The notes beneath the pieces are model-generated. The model saw only the letters and a list, made by a program, of their open reading frames with translations. It was not told where the DNA came from and ran no database searches. A stretch of 64,000 bases of DNA from Methanomassiliicoccales archaeon PtaU1.Bin124 (GTDB taxonomy: Archaea; Thermoplasmatota; Thermoplasmata; Methanomassiliicoccales; UBA472): the NCBI GenBank assembly GCA_002067865.1, contig MVRC01000015.1:62001-126000 (forward strand), given 5' to 3'. Below are positions 51,746 to 59,906 of this stretch, one piece after another. A program made the translations under genes and the position numbers. The number at the start of each line of letters is the position of its first letter. Position 1 is the first letter of the stretch.

Positions 51746-52254
51746 CAGACCCCTCCCATCATCTTCAGTGATAGCTGCATGAACGCCTCATCGACCCCGG
51801 TGCCGTTCTTGGCGGAGGTGAACATCATGGTGGTGTTCAGCTGGGAGGATATCTGGTCCATGCGTTCCTGGGCGATCTCCTTGTGCAGGTCGGCCTTGTT
51901 CGCCACCAGTATGAACGGGATGTTGCCGGTCACTTTCTTAAGGTCGTCCAGCCAGCGCGGGATCGCCTCCAGGGTCTCCGGCCTGGTGAGATCGAAGACC
52001 AGCAATGCGCCGTTGCTGCCCGAGTAGTAAGTGGAATGAAGGGAGCTGTTGGATTTCTGGCCAAGGATGTCCCAGATCATCATGGTCAGTTCCACGGACT
52101 CCATCTCCAGCACCTTTTTGGTGACCTTTGCCCCGAAGGTCTGGATATAATCATCGGAGAAGACATCGAGCACATAACGACGGACCAGGCTGGTCTTGCC
52201 TACGGCCCCCTCCCCCAAGAGGGCCACCTTTTTGATGTACTTCCGCTTCTCCAT
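51745..52254 (-). CDS. Small Ras/Rab-like GTPase
   Basis: A 169-aa GTPase. G1 GEGAVGKTS (14-22), switch I region, G3 WDILGQ (with Gln66), G4 NKAD (119-122), G5 TSAK (146-149), almost the canonical Ras pattern; DILGQ replaces DTAGQ. No C-terminal lipidation Cys motif, as expected in prokaryotes. It hydrolyses GTP as a molecular switch. First gene of the GTPase-V4R/DUF835 pair, with a TATA-like TATATAA about 30 bases before its ATG. Confidence 0.9.
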   Translation of the reverse strand: MEKRKYIKKVALLGEGAVGKTSLVRRYVLDVFSDDYIQTFGAKVTKKVLEMESVELTMMIWDILGQKSNSSLHSTYYSGSNGALLVFDLTRPETLEAIPRWLDDLKKVTGNIPFILVANKADLHKEIAQERMDQISSQLNTTMMFTSAKNGTGVDEAFMQLSLKMMGGV

Positions 52255-52323
52255 GGGTCGTATATTATATTCGATGCATTCTATATAACGATTGGGGACT
52301 GGATATCAAAAAATCGGAAGGGT

Positions 52324-53106
52324 TTAGCCGTAGAGGAAGCTTTGGTCCGCCGGTTGCTTCTTCGGCTGCTTCATGGTCTGCATGGCGGCCTTCATGCCCT
52401 GCTCGATCTGTTCCGCCTCCTTCAGCAACGGTTCCGGGTCCAGCTTCAGCTCGGGAAGCATGCGTCCGATGATCTCCAGCAGGTTCGCCGCCCCCCTCGC
52501 GTCCGGGATGTCGGCCTTGGCCGGCCCCAGCAGACAAACGACGTCCAGCCCCATCCGCTCCCCCTCGGACAGTAGGATCGCGGACATGCCGGACACCATG
52601 CCGTCGGCCATCATGCCAATCTTGTACTTCATGATGATCTCCCTGGCCTTGTCGGTCGTCCCGACGGAGAGCGTGGAGGAGTTCTCCTCCTCGCCTACGT
52701 TCATGCCTTCCAGGGTGATTATGGAATGGACCCCCTTGTGCTTCGCCCAGTCCAGCATGAGATCGGCCATGGGCATGAGCAGCTCCGGTCTGGGCATGAA
52801 CTCGGCCAGTATAACGACGATCTGTTGACACGACTCTCCCGGCCCGCCCTCGCACGCCCTCTTCCCCGCGAAGATCCTCACTGGATGGGAGGGAAGTCCG
52901 TCCTGAACGATGGTATAGGGCGGAAAGTCCGGAGACACTATGGCCGCTATCCGATCCAGCTTCATGGTGCGGACGATGTAGTTGGCCGCGATGGAAGAGA
53001 TCAGCCCCACGCTTGGAAATCCGACCACTAAGATGCAATCGGTCAAATGCACGTCCTTGTACTCATGCAGATAGATGCCGTCATAATCCCCTGAACGAGC
53101 GTTCAT
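52324..53106 (-). CDS. PAC2-family proteasome assembly chaperone-like protein with HbYX-like tail
   Basis: A 260-aa PAC2 protein. LTDCILVVGFPSVGLISSIAANYIV opens the family, and GMNVGEEENSSTLSVGTTDKA and LSEGERMGLDVVCLLGPAKADIPDARGAANLLEII continue it. The final residues are F-L-Y-G, a hydrophobic-Tyr-X motif like those with which PAC2 chaperones and ATPase rings dock on 20S proteasomes. A TATA (GTATATAATG, 53138-53147) is about 32-41 bases before the ATG at 53106. Probably proteasome-associated. Confidence 0.88.
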   Translation of the reverse strand: MNARSGDYDGIYLHEYKDVHLTDCILVVGFPSVGLISSIAANYIVRTMKLDRIAAIVSPDFPPYTIVQDGLPSHPVRIFAGKRACEGGPGESCQQIVVILAEFMPRPELLMPMADLMLDWAKHKGVHSIITLEGMNVGEEENSSTLSVGTTDKAREIIMKYKIGMMADGMVSGMSAILLSEGERMGLDVVCLLGPAKADIPDARGAANLLEIIGRMLPELKLDPEPLLKEAEQIEQGMKAAMQTMKQPKKQPADQSFLYG

Positions 53107-53225
53107 ATCGTCCCCGGAAGAAAATACTGACCGAACCGTATATAATGTCGAGGGTGACGTGGTCGTTTCTTCCTCCTAGAGCACTGGTGGAAGATTGAAA
53201 TAATCCACGGGGCGATTCGCCCAGC

Positions 53226-54506
53226 ATGCCAACGCACGAGCAGGTGTCTCTGTACCATACCCCGGGAGGGATCCCGGTCATCATAGAGAAATTGCCCTAC
53301 TTCCGTTCGGTGGCATTATCAGTGAATGTCATGGTCGGCTCCCGCGACGAGGCGGCCGACAAGAGCGGCATCGCCCATCTGTTAGAGCATCTTATGTTCA
53401 AGGGCACGAAGGACCAGAGCGCCAAGCAGATTGCCGACATGATCGAAGGGGCGGGTGGGGAGCTGAACGGCTTCACCACCAAGGAGATGACCTCCTTCCA
53501 CGTGTTCTCGTTGGACGAGACCATCGAGACGGCGGAGAAGCTACTGTCCAGCATGATGGTGCATCCCCTCATAGACGACGACCACGTCCAGGTGGAGAAG
53601 GGCGTGGTGGCGCAGGAGATCAACATGTTGGAGGAGGAGCCCGAGAGCTACGCCCATGTGCTTTTGGACAGGTCCATCTGGCGCGGTCATCCGATGGCCA
53701 ACTCCGAATCGGGCGAGGTGGGGTGCGTGCGCCGCATATCCACCGAGGACCTGAGGAGCTTCTACGAGCGTAACTATCGCAAGCCGAAGCTCACCGTCGT
53801 GGCGTGCGGCAACCTCAATCCCAAGCAGGTGCTTAAGTGGGCCGCTGAGAACTTCGACGACATCGGCACGGCCAAGGGCGAGGTCAAACGCTCCACGCCC
53901 CGCTTCCGCTCATCCATCGATGTGTATCCGAAGGATGGCGACCAGGCGTACGTCGAACTGGGCGTCCCGGCCTTCGGGGCGAAGCAGCAGCAGCGGTTCG
54001 CCGCCTCTCTGGCCGCGGTCATCCTCGGCGCCGGCACAAGCTCCAGGCTGTACCAGCGCATCAGAGAGGAGGAGGGCCTGGTCTACACCATCTACATGTC
54101 ACCGGCGATCTACAGCGACTGCGGCGTCATCGAAGGATACTTCTCCTCCTCGGTGGAGAACGCCGAGAAGGTCATCCAGCTCTCCGCCGAGGAGATGCGC
54201 CGTTTCAAGAACGAAGGGCTGGAGAAGGGCGAGCTGGAAAGGGCCAAGCGGTGGGTCAAGGGGGTCTTCCTGCGCAAGCTGGAAAGCACCGAGAACCGCA
54301 TGTACTGGTTGGGGGAGAACCATATGCTCACCGGCAAGGTGAAGTCACTTCAGGAGATGGTGGAAGAGTTCGAATCGATCACCGAGGAGGACGTGGTCAA
54401 GACGGCCAACGAGGTGTTGAAGGTGAAGAAGCTCTGTATGGCCATCCACGCCCCGGAGAAGGAAGGAAAGGAATTGGCCAAGAACATCCGCGGCATCGAT
54501 TTCTGA
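53226..54506 (+). CDS. M16-family zinc peptidase
   Basis: A 426-aa protein. The inverted zinc motif HLLEH is at 51-55, and Glu131 in VVAQEINML is the third ligand. The second half has the inactive paired domain of M16 peptidases (ERAKRWVKGVFLRKLESTENRMYWL). Degrades peptides in the cytoplasm; substrates unknown. Adjacent to the convergent maturation protease gene with no gap. Confidence 0.9.
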   Translation: MPTHEQVSLYHTPGGIPVIIEKLPYFRSVALSVNVMVGSRDEAADKSGIAHLLEHLMFKGTKDQSAKQIADMIEGAGGELNGFTTKEMTSFHVFSLDETIETAEKLLSSMMVHPLIDDDHVQVEKGVVAQEINMLEEEPESYAHVLLDRSIWRGHPMANSESGEVGCVRRISTEDLRSFYERNYRKPKLTVVACGNLNPKQVLKWAAENFDDIGTAKGEVKRSTPRFRSSIDVYPKDGDQAYVELGVPAFGAKQQQRFAASLAAVILGAGTSSRLYQRIREEEGLVYTIYMSPAIYSDCGVIEGYFSSSVENAEKVIQLSAEEMRRFKNEGLEKGELERAKRWVKGVFLRKLESTENRMYWLGENHMLTGKVKSLQEMVEEFESITEEDVVKTANEVLKVKKLCMAIHAPEKEGKELAKNIRGIDF

Positions 54507-54977
54507 TCAGACCTCTCGGCCTTCGATCAGGTCGATGACCGTCTGCACTGCTTCGGGCAGGGACGCCTCGACCTCGGGGGTCATGCGGTCCGCGACGGTC
54601 CAAACATCGTTCACCTCGACCGCCACGAACGTGACCTCCTTGGGGAATCGCTCCGGTTCCAATTGCTTGCCGAGGGCGATGGTCGTGCCGATGTTGACCT
54701 CGTGCGGGTTGACGCCGTGGACGGTGGCCGTCAAGCTCTCCTCTCCCAGCACCATCACCTTGCCGGCAGGGAATGCACCGGTCAGAATGGCATCGACCAC
54801 GATGACCCTCTCATAATCGATCATGACCTCGATCAGGTCGAGCCCGCTCACGCTCGCCTCGTCCACATCCACGTCTGGCAGGTTCTTCTTCCTGATCTCG
54901 TCCGCCACGCGGAATCCGAGCGCGTCGTCGGTGATGAACGGGCTGCCAATGCCCAAGACCAAGGTACGGGCCTTCAT
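54507..54977 (-). CDS. Hydrogenase maturation protease family protein
   Basis: A 156-aa protein. VLGIGSPFITDDALGFRVADEI contains the nickel-contacting acidic residues of the HycI/FrhD fold, VIVVDAILTG the second and TVHGVNPHEV a His-containing loop. It would cleave the C-terminus of a [NiFe]-hydrogenase large subunit after nickel insertion. No hydrogenase gene lies in this window. A methanogen's F420-reducing or Mvh-type hydrogenase would be its substrate. Confidence 0.85.
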   Translation of the reverse strand: MKARTLVLGIGSPFITDDALGFRVADEIRKKNLPDVDVDEASVSGLDLIEVMIDYERVIVVDAILTGAFPAGKVMVLGEESLTATVHGVNPHEVNIGTTIALGKQLEPERFPKEVTFVAVEVNDVWTVADRMTPEVEASLPEAVQTVIDLIEGREV

Positions 54978-55056
54978 TGCTCAGGCCATCGGGCGGCGGT
55001 TAAAAAGCATTTCCCCCGAAGCATCGGGAAGGGACAAGCTTTTACCGTCGCATGCC

Positions 55057-55893
55057 ATGGGCCAGGGTGTGAAGCTGGAACCTTCCGTCTCCCTCCGGGT
55101 GAACGGCGTCGAGCTGACCCCCCACCAGCTGGAGGTCATCCTGGCCATTTACCAGACCGGCAGCCAGAAGGCCGCCGCGGCAAGGATGAAGGTGGCCACC
55201 CCGGTCCTCCACCGCTACCTCCATCAGATCGAGGCCAAATGCGGCCAGAGGCTGGCGGAGACCAAGGCCACCGGGACCGAGCTCAATGAGGAAGGGGAGG
55301 CGATCGCCAAGGAGTACCTGGCCTTGCAACGGCGCCTGGGGCGGGGAGAGAAGGTGGTGGTAGGCTGCACGCCGGTGACGGAAGAGCTGCTTTTCACCAC
55401 GCTCTCGGCCATCAACGACCCTTCCGCATTTCAACTGGTGATCTCCGACGATGAGAGGAACATGCAGGAGTTCCAGGCGAGGCTGATGGACCTGGTCGTG
55501 CTCGACGACCCATTGTACGCATACGAGATCGACGGTCTGCTATGGGACGAGGTGGCGGAGGACCGCCTGATCCATGTGGAGCGCAGCGCGGCATATGGCA
55601 AGTATCGATACGGGGCGCAGCGCATCGGTTTCAAATATCTCGATACCAGGGGGGATAGGTACCGCATCGAGCGGCTGGAGCATTCGCTCGCTTCCCTGAT
55701 CCGCTCCAACATGAGCTTCTTCGTGAACGAGAGCCTGGTGATGAGGAAAGGGCTTACATTGCGCAGCAGCACCGACCCGGACCAGCTGAAGCACAAGATC
55801 CTGGCGGTCTATTGGGAGGAAGGCCCGTCGGTGGACGTCCTCTTGAAGGAGATGAAGAAGCGCACGCTGGGCAATGCAGATTTACCTAAATAG
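55057..55893 (+). CDS. LysR/ModE-like HTH regulator with substrate-binding-like domain
   Basis: 278 aa from the ATG at 55057; the longer frame overlaps the neighbour. ELTPHQLEVILAIYQTGSQKAAAARM is the helix-turn-helix, and VVVGCTPVTEELLF onward matches a periplasmic-binding-like effector domain of LysR-type or archaeal ModE-like regulators. Ligand unknown. It lies 71 bases before hdrC on the same strand, and the HTH sits in a position consistent with regulating that operon, which is inference. Confidence 0.78.
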   Translation: MGQGVKLEPSVSLRVNGVELTPHQLEVILAIYQTGSQKAAAARMKVATPVLHRYLHQIEAKCGQRLAETKATGTELNEEGEAIAKEYLALQRRLGRGEKVVVGCTPVTEELLFTTLSAINDPSAFQLVISDDERNMQEFQARLMDLVVLDDPLYAYEIDGLLWDEVAEDRLIHVERSAAYGKYRYGAQRIGFKYLDTRGDRYRIERLEHSLASLIRSNMSFFVNESLVMRKGLTLRSSTDPDQLKHKILAVYWEEGPSVDVLLKEMKKRTLGNADLPK

Positions 55894-55918
55894 GTAATAC
55901 CGGTACGTTTTCCCGGCT

Positions 55919-55930
55919 AAATTTAAATAT
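55919..55930 (+). promoter_or_regulatory. TATA box of the hdrCB operon
   Basis: AAATTTAAATAT lies 35-45 bases before the TTG start of hdrC at 55965. GGTGA at 55955-55959 supplies the ribosome site five bases before the start. A GC-rich CCCCCCGGTCCCCCGGG stretch lies between and could pair with itself. Confidence 0.6.
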
Positions 55931-55964
55931 GAACCCCCCGGTCCCCCGGGTCAAGGTGAATTGA

Positions 55965-56474
55965 TTGTCTAACTACAAGGAACCTGACATGGCCTTCGCC
56001 GAGGCCGTCAAGAAGGCCGGCGGGGACACCCTCGACCTGTGCTACCAGTGCGGTACCTGCACCGCTTCCTGCCCATCCGGCAGGAGGACCTCCTTCAGGA
56101 CCCGCCAGATCATCCGCAAGGCCCAGCTGGGCTTGAAGGATGAGGTATTGAAGAGCGAGGAACTCTGGATGTGCACCACCTGCTACAGCTGCGTGGAGCG
56201 CTGCCCGCGTGAGGTCGAGATCGTCGACATCATCCTGCTCATGAGGAACATGTCCGTCCAGGCCGGCAACATGGCCGAGGCCCACAAGAAGATCGGGGCC
56301 AACCTGCTGAAGATCGGCGCCACGGTGCCGTTCGGCGAGGACATGAAGAAGCTCAGGTCCAACATGGGCCTGCCCGCCAACCCGCCGACCACCGTCGGCA
56401 ACCAGAAGGCCCAGGACGACCTGGTGAAGATCATGAAGAAGACTGGATTCGACAAGCTCATGGGAGGCAACTAA
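55965..56474 (+). CDS. hdrC: CoB-CoM heterodisulfide reductase subunit C
   Basis: A 169-aa protein with TTG start. Two 4Fe-4S clusters: CYQCGTCTASCPSG and CTTCYSCVERCPRE, in the HdrC spacing, and NMSVQAGNMAEAHKKIG continues the family. It passes electrons to HdrB in reduction of the CoM-S-S-CoB heterodisulfide, the terminal step of methanogenesis. Followed by hdrB after one base. Length is a little under that of some homologues but complete. Confidence 0.95.
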   Translation: MSNYKEPDMAFAEAVKKAGGDTLDLCYQCGTCTASCPSGRRTSFRTRQIIRKAQLGLKDEVLKSEELWMCTTCYSCVERCPREVEIVDIILLMRNMSVQAGNMAEAHKKIGANLLKIGATVPFGEDMKKLRSNMGLPANPPTTVGNQKAQDDLVKIMKKTGFDKLMGGN

Positions 56475-56475
56475 G

Positions 56476-57333
56476 ATGGAAGCAAAGTACGGATTCTTCC
56501 TCGGCTGCGTCGCCCCTCTCAGGTACCCCGGTATCGAGAAGGCCACCCGCACCGTGTTCAAGGAGCTCGGCGTCGAGCTGGTCGACCTGGAGGGTGCAGC
56601 GTGCTGCCCCGCCCCCGGTGTGGTCCGCTCCTTCGATGAGGCCACCTGGCTGGCCCTGGGCGCCCGCAACCTCGCCATCGCCGAGAAGCAGGGTGTCCAG
56701 ATCATGACCATCTGCAACGGCTGTTACGGCTCCCTGTTCGATGTGGCCCACATGCTGCACGAGCACCCGGAGAAGCTGAAGGCCGTCAACGAGATCCTCA
56801 AGGAGGTCGGCCTGCACTACTCTGGCAACACCCAGGTGCGCCACTTCGCCGAGGTACTCTACAATGAGATCGGCATCGAGAAGATCAAGTCCAAGGTGAA
56901 GAACCCGCTGCCAGCGATGAACGTCGCCGCCCACTACGGCTGCCACTTCCTCCGCCCCAGCAAGCTGAAGCACCTGGACGACCCCGAGAGGCCCCACATC
57001 CTGGACGAGCTGATCGAGTGGACCGGCGCCAAGAGCCTGAACTACAAGGACAAGCAGATGTGCTGCGGGTCCGGCGGTGGTGTGAGGAGCAGGAACTCTG
57101 CCCTGGCATCCGAGTTCACGGCCGAGAAGCTGAAGAACATGAAGGCGGCCGGAGCCCAGTACATCATCGATGTCTGTCCGTTCTGCCACCTGCAGTTCGA
57201 CAGGACCCAGCACGACACCGTGAAGGGCTACGACATCCCGGTGATCCACCTGGCGCAGCTCTACGGCCTCGCCTTCGGCATGCCGAAGAACGAGCTCGGA
57301 CTGGAAGCCCACGCCGTCAAGGTCAACCTGTAA
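56476..57333 (+). CDS. hdrB: CoB-CoM heterodisulfide reductase subunit B
   Basis: A 285-aa protein with two CCG domains: GCVAPLRYPG, GAACCPAPG and CNGCYGSLF in the first, HYGCHFLRP, CCGSGGG and VCPFCHLQFD in the second. These bind the noncubane 4Fe-4S clusters at which the heterodisulfide is split. It starts one base after hdrC and shares its promoter. HdrA is not in the window. Confidence 0.96.
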   Translation: MEAKYGFFLGCVAPLRYPGIEKATRTVFKELGVELVDLEGAACCPAPGVVRSFDEATWLALGARNLAIAEKQGVQIMTICNGCYGSLFDVAHMLHEHPEKLKAVNEILKEVGLHYSGNTQVRHFAEVLYNEIGIEKIKSKVKNPLPAMNVAAHYGCHFLRPSKLKHLDDPERPHILDELIEWTGAKSLNYKDKQMCCGSGGGVRSRNSALASEFTAEKLKNMKAAGAQYIIDVCPFCHLQFDRTQHDTVKGYDIPVIHLAQLYGLAFGMPKNELGLEAHAVKVNL

Positions 57334-57336
57334 GGG

Positions 57337-57624
57337 ATGTCCTTGTACAAGGCGCACTTGATCGGGGTGTACGAGCACGGCGAGATGCCGGAGGAACTGA
57401 TCGGCTTCGTGAAGTTCCAGGCGAACCGCCAGAAGTACGCTCCGCAAAAAGAGGACAAGGTGGCCGTGCTGCAGATAGTCGGCACCACCTCTTACTTTCC
57501 CATTTTTCTTAACACCGTCAAGGACATGAAGCAGATAGACGAAGGGCTGCGTGAGGTCGATGCGGAGCTAGACGAGGTATCTCGTCTCTCGCTGCAGCGC
57601 ATCCTGCAAGAAAAGCATAAATAG
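57337..57624 (+). CDS. Small unknown protein in the hdrCB operon
   Basis: A 95-aa soluble protein whose ATG is three bases after the hdrB stop. It starts SLYKAHLIGVYEHGEMPEEL and has a C-terminal acidic helix (DAELDEVSRLSLQRILQEK). No cysteines and no motif I recognise. Tight spacing suggests co-translation and a role tied to heterodisulfide reductase, for example assembly or regulation. Confidence 0.6.
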   Translation: MSLYKAHLIGVYEHGEMPEELIGFVKFQANRQKYAPQKEDKVAVLQIVGTTSYFPIFLNTVKDMKQIDEGLREVDAELDEVSRLSLQRILQEKHK

Positions 57625-57641
57625 AAGCGGTCCTTAAAAAC

Positions 57642-57658
57642 GCTGCGAATTTCGTAGC
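57642..57658. repeat. Inverted repeat after the hdrCB operon
   Basis: GCTGCGAA T TTCGTAGC is an inverted repeat with one mismatch (8-base arms). A CTTAAAAAC run lies just before it. It may be a hairpin ending the hdrCB transcript, or an operator for the S3Ae promoter downstream. Confidence 0.4.
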
Positions 57659-57767
57659 AAAAGTCTATCTGGCTTATTATTTCTTTTCTGTTATGAAATA
57701 ACCTCGTTTCACAAACCTATTAATAGGAACACTCGTTTCCCGAATTGCTTCGAGCAAGGTGATATCG

Positions 57768-58496
57768 ATGGCAACCGAACCAAAGAAATCCGCCAAGCCT
57801 GCCGCAAAGAAGGTCAAGGACAGGTGGAAGGCAAAGGAGTGGTACAAGATCTACGCTCCTAAGATGTTCAACCAGGTGCTGCTGGGAGAGACCCCGAGCT
57901 CCGATCCGGCCAACCTCATGGGCCGCATGGCCGAGGCCACCGTCCACGATCTCACCGGCGACTTCTCCAAGATGCATGTCAAGATGAAGTTCAAGGTCAC
58001 CGAGGTGCGCGGTTTCGACGCCCACACCGTCTTCGTCGGCCAGGACCTCACCAGCGATTACATCCGCCGCCTGACCCGCCGCAAGCGGACCAAGACGGAC
58101 CACGTCATCGATCTCCGCACCAAGGATGGATACCTCCTCCGCGTGAAGCCCATGAGCATCACCGAGAAGCGCATCCAGTCGTCCCAGGAGACCGCCTGCC
58201 GTACCCTCATGGACGAGGAGCTGGCGCGCATGGGTCAGGAGATGGCCCTCTCTGACGTTCTCAAGACCGTCATCACCGGCGAGATGGCCAAGAGGCTGTC
58301 CCAGGTGTGCAAGGTCATCGTCCCCATCAAGAGGATTGAGATCCGCAAGACCGAGGTCTTGGAGATGGGAGTTGGCGGACAGGACACCCCGATCGTGTCG
58401 CAGCCGGAAGCTGAGCCCGAGGCCGAGGAGACCGAAGCGGTCGAGTCCGAGGTCATCGAGGAGCAGCCCGCCCCCGCCGAAGAGAACAAAGAGTAA
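57768..58496 (+). CDS. rps3ae: 30S ribosomal protein S3Ae (eS1)
   Basis: 242 aa from the ATG at 57768, preceded by an AAGGTGAT site. A basic N-terminus (KKSAKPAAKKVKDRWKAKEWY), then VRGFDAHTVFVGQDLTSDYIRRLTRRKRTKTDHVIDLRTKDG and ending with an acidic tail (EAEPEAEETEAVESE). Small-subunit protein. TATA-like TATTAATAG about 42 bases upstream. An intron-containing tRNA-Met gene follows. Confidence 0.95.
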   Translation: MATEPKKSAKPAAKKVKDRWKAKEWYKIYAPKMFNQVLLGETPSSDPANLMGRMAEATVHDLTGDFSKMHVKMKFKVTEVRGFDAHTVFVGQDLTSDYIRRLTRRKRTKTDHVIDLRTKDGYLLRVKPMSITEKRIQSSQETACRTLMDEELARMGQEMALSDVLKTVITGEMAKRLSQVCKVIVPIKRIEIRKTEVLEMGVGGQDTPIVSQPEAEPEAEETEAVESEVIEEQPAPAEENKE

Positions 58497-58508
58497 AGAT
58501 AAACCCCT

Positions 58509-58617
58509 GCCGGGGTGGCTCAGCCTGGTGGAGCGTCGGACTCATAGGGAAAATAGAGGAACCAACCCTCGCTCCAAAGAAATCCGAAGGTCATGGGTTC
58601 GAACCCCATCCCCGGCA
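58509..58617 (+). tRNA. Elongator tRNA-Met (CAT anticodon) with a 35-base intron
   Basis: Exons 58509-58546 and 58582-58617 fold as a cloverleaf: acceptor GCCGGGG/CCCCGGC, D-stem GCTC/GAGC, anticodon stem TCGGA/TCCGA with loop CTCATAA (anticodon CAT), T-arm ATGGG TTCGAAC CCCAT, discriminator A. An intron sits at 37/38, the canonical archaeal position. The CCA is not encoded (CTT follows), unlike the tRNA-Pro and tRNA-Gln genes here. Confidence 0.92.
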
Positions 58618-58709
58618 CTTCCCTTTTCTTAATTTTTCATTGCCAGCATCTCATTATTTCAATCATCTTAAAGTACATCTTCGACTCTTGATGCCCTGAA
58701 GGTGCACGA

Positions 58710-59906
58710 TTGAGATTGATCATCTACACTGGCAAGGGCGGTGTGGGCAAGACCTCGGTGTCGGCCGCCACGGCCCTCAAGTGTGCCCGCCTGGGATATC
58801 GCACCATCGTCATGAGCACCGACTCGGCGCACTCCCTTGCAGACTCGTTGGACCTGGAGCTGTCCGGCGAGGTGCGCAAGATCGAGAAGAACCTCGACGC
58901 CATCGAGGTCGATGTGCTCTACGAGATGGAGCACCGCTGGAAGGAGATCGAGAAGTACTTCTCCGATTTCATGGAATCACAGGGCCTGGACCCCATCAGC
59001 GCCAAGGAGATGGCGGTGTTCCCCGGGATGGAGCTGATGTCCGCCTTGTTCTACGTCGAGGACTTCTACAAGGAAGGGAAGTACGACGTGGTGGTGATGG
59101 ACACCGCCCCCACGGCCGACACCATGCGCCTTCTATCCTTCCCAGAGGTGGGCGACTACTACTTTGACAAGTTCTATCGCATCATGCGGAACATGGTCAA
59201 GCTGGCCCGTGCCACGGTGGGCAAGTTCATGAGCACCCCGCTGCCCTCGAACGAGCTGATGGACGACCTAGAACACATCCGGGACAGGCTGAAGTTCGTG
59301 CGGGAGATACTGCAGAACCCCGAGACCACTTCCATCCGCCTGGTCATGAACCCCGAGCGGATGGTCATCAATGAGACGAAGAGGGCGTTCACCTACCTAT
59401 CGCTCTACAATCTAACGGTCGAAGCGATAGTCATCAACCGCCTCATCCCTGAGAACCTCTATTCCCGATATCCGAAGGAGAAGATCAGCGAGCAGGACCG
59501 GTACATGGACATGATCCATGAATCGTTCGGCGAGGTGAAGCAGCTGAAGGGGTACCTGTTTACCACCGAGGTGCTGGGGAAGGACTCCCTGACAGTGCTG
59601 GGGGACATGGTGTTCGGGAAGGACGACCCCAGCCAGATATACTCCACCGAGAAGTCGATGATCATCTACCGGGAGAAGGGCCAGGACATCATTTCCCTCA
59701 AGCTGCCCTATACAGAAAAATCCGAGGTAGAGTTATATAAATCGAACGACGTGTTAATCGTAAGGGTGGGCTGGTACAAGCGGTCGGTATCGCTGCCATA
59801 TGCCCTGGTGAAGAAGCAGACGTCAAAGGCCGAGTTCAAGAACGGGCGGCTGCTGGTCTATTTCGAGGAGGTCAAGGACGATGCCAAGAGCAAAAAAGCA
59901 GAATGA
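58710..59906 (+). CDS. ArsA/Get3-like ATPase
   Basis: A 398-aa protein with TTG start after a GGTG site. GKGGVGKTSVSAATA is the deviant Walker A of the ArsA/Get3 group; STDSAHSLADSLD and DTAPTADTMRLLSFPE follow. It has one ATPase half, unlike bacterial two-half ArsA. Roles in the family include tail-anchored protein targeting or metalloid handling; without a Cys-rich site, targeting or chaperone function is more likely. It overlaps the following small gene by 26 bases. Confidence 0.88.
   Translation: MRLIIYTGKGGVGKTSVSAATALKCARLGYRTIVMSTDSAHSLADSLDLELSGEVRKIEKNLDAIEVDVLYEMEHRWKEIEKYFSDFMESQGLDPISAKEMAVFPGMELMSALFYVEDFYKEGKYDVVVMDTAPTADTMRLLSFPEVGDYYFDKFYRIMRNMVKLARATVGKFMSTPLPSNELMDDLEHIRDRLKFVREILQNPETTSIRLVMNPERMVINETKRAFTYLSLYNLTVEAIVINRLIPENLYSRYPKEKISEQDRYMDMIHESFGEVKQLKGYLFTTEVLGKDSLTVLGDMVFGKDDPSQIYSTEKSMIIYREKGQDIISLKLPYTEKSEVELYKSNDVLIVRVGWYKRSVSLPYALVKKQTSKAEFKNGRLLVYFEEVKDDAKSKKAE

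Noticed and set aside
54507-54977. Full hydrogenase operon
   Set aside because: Only the maturation protease is present; neighbours are unrelated, so no hydrogenase cluster is claimed.
55057-55893. Upstream extension of the LysR-like gene back to 54823
   Set aside because: It would overlap the hydrogenase maturation protease gene by about 150 bases with unrelated sequence; homology starts near the ATG at 55057.
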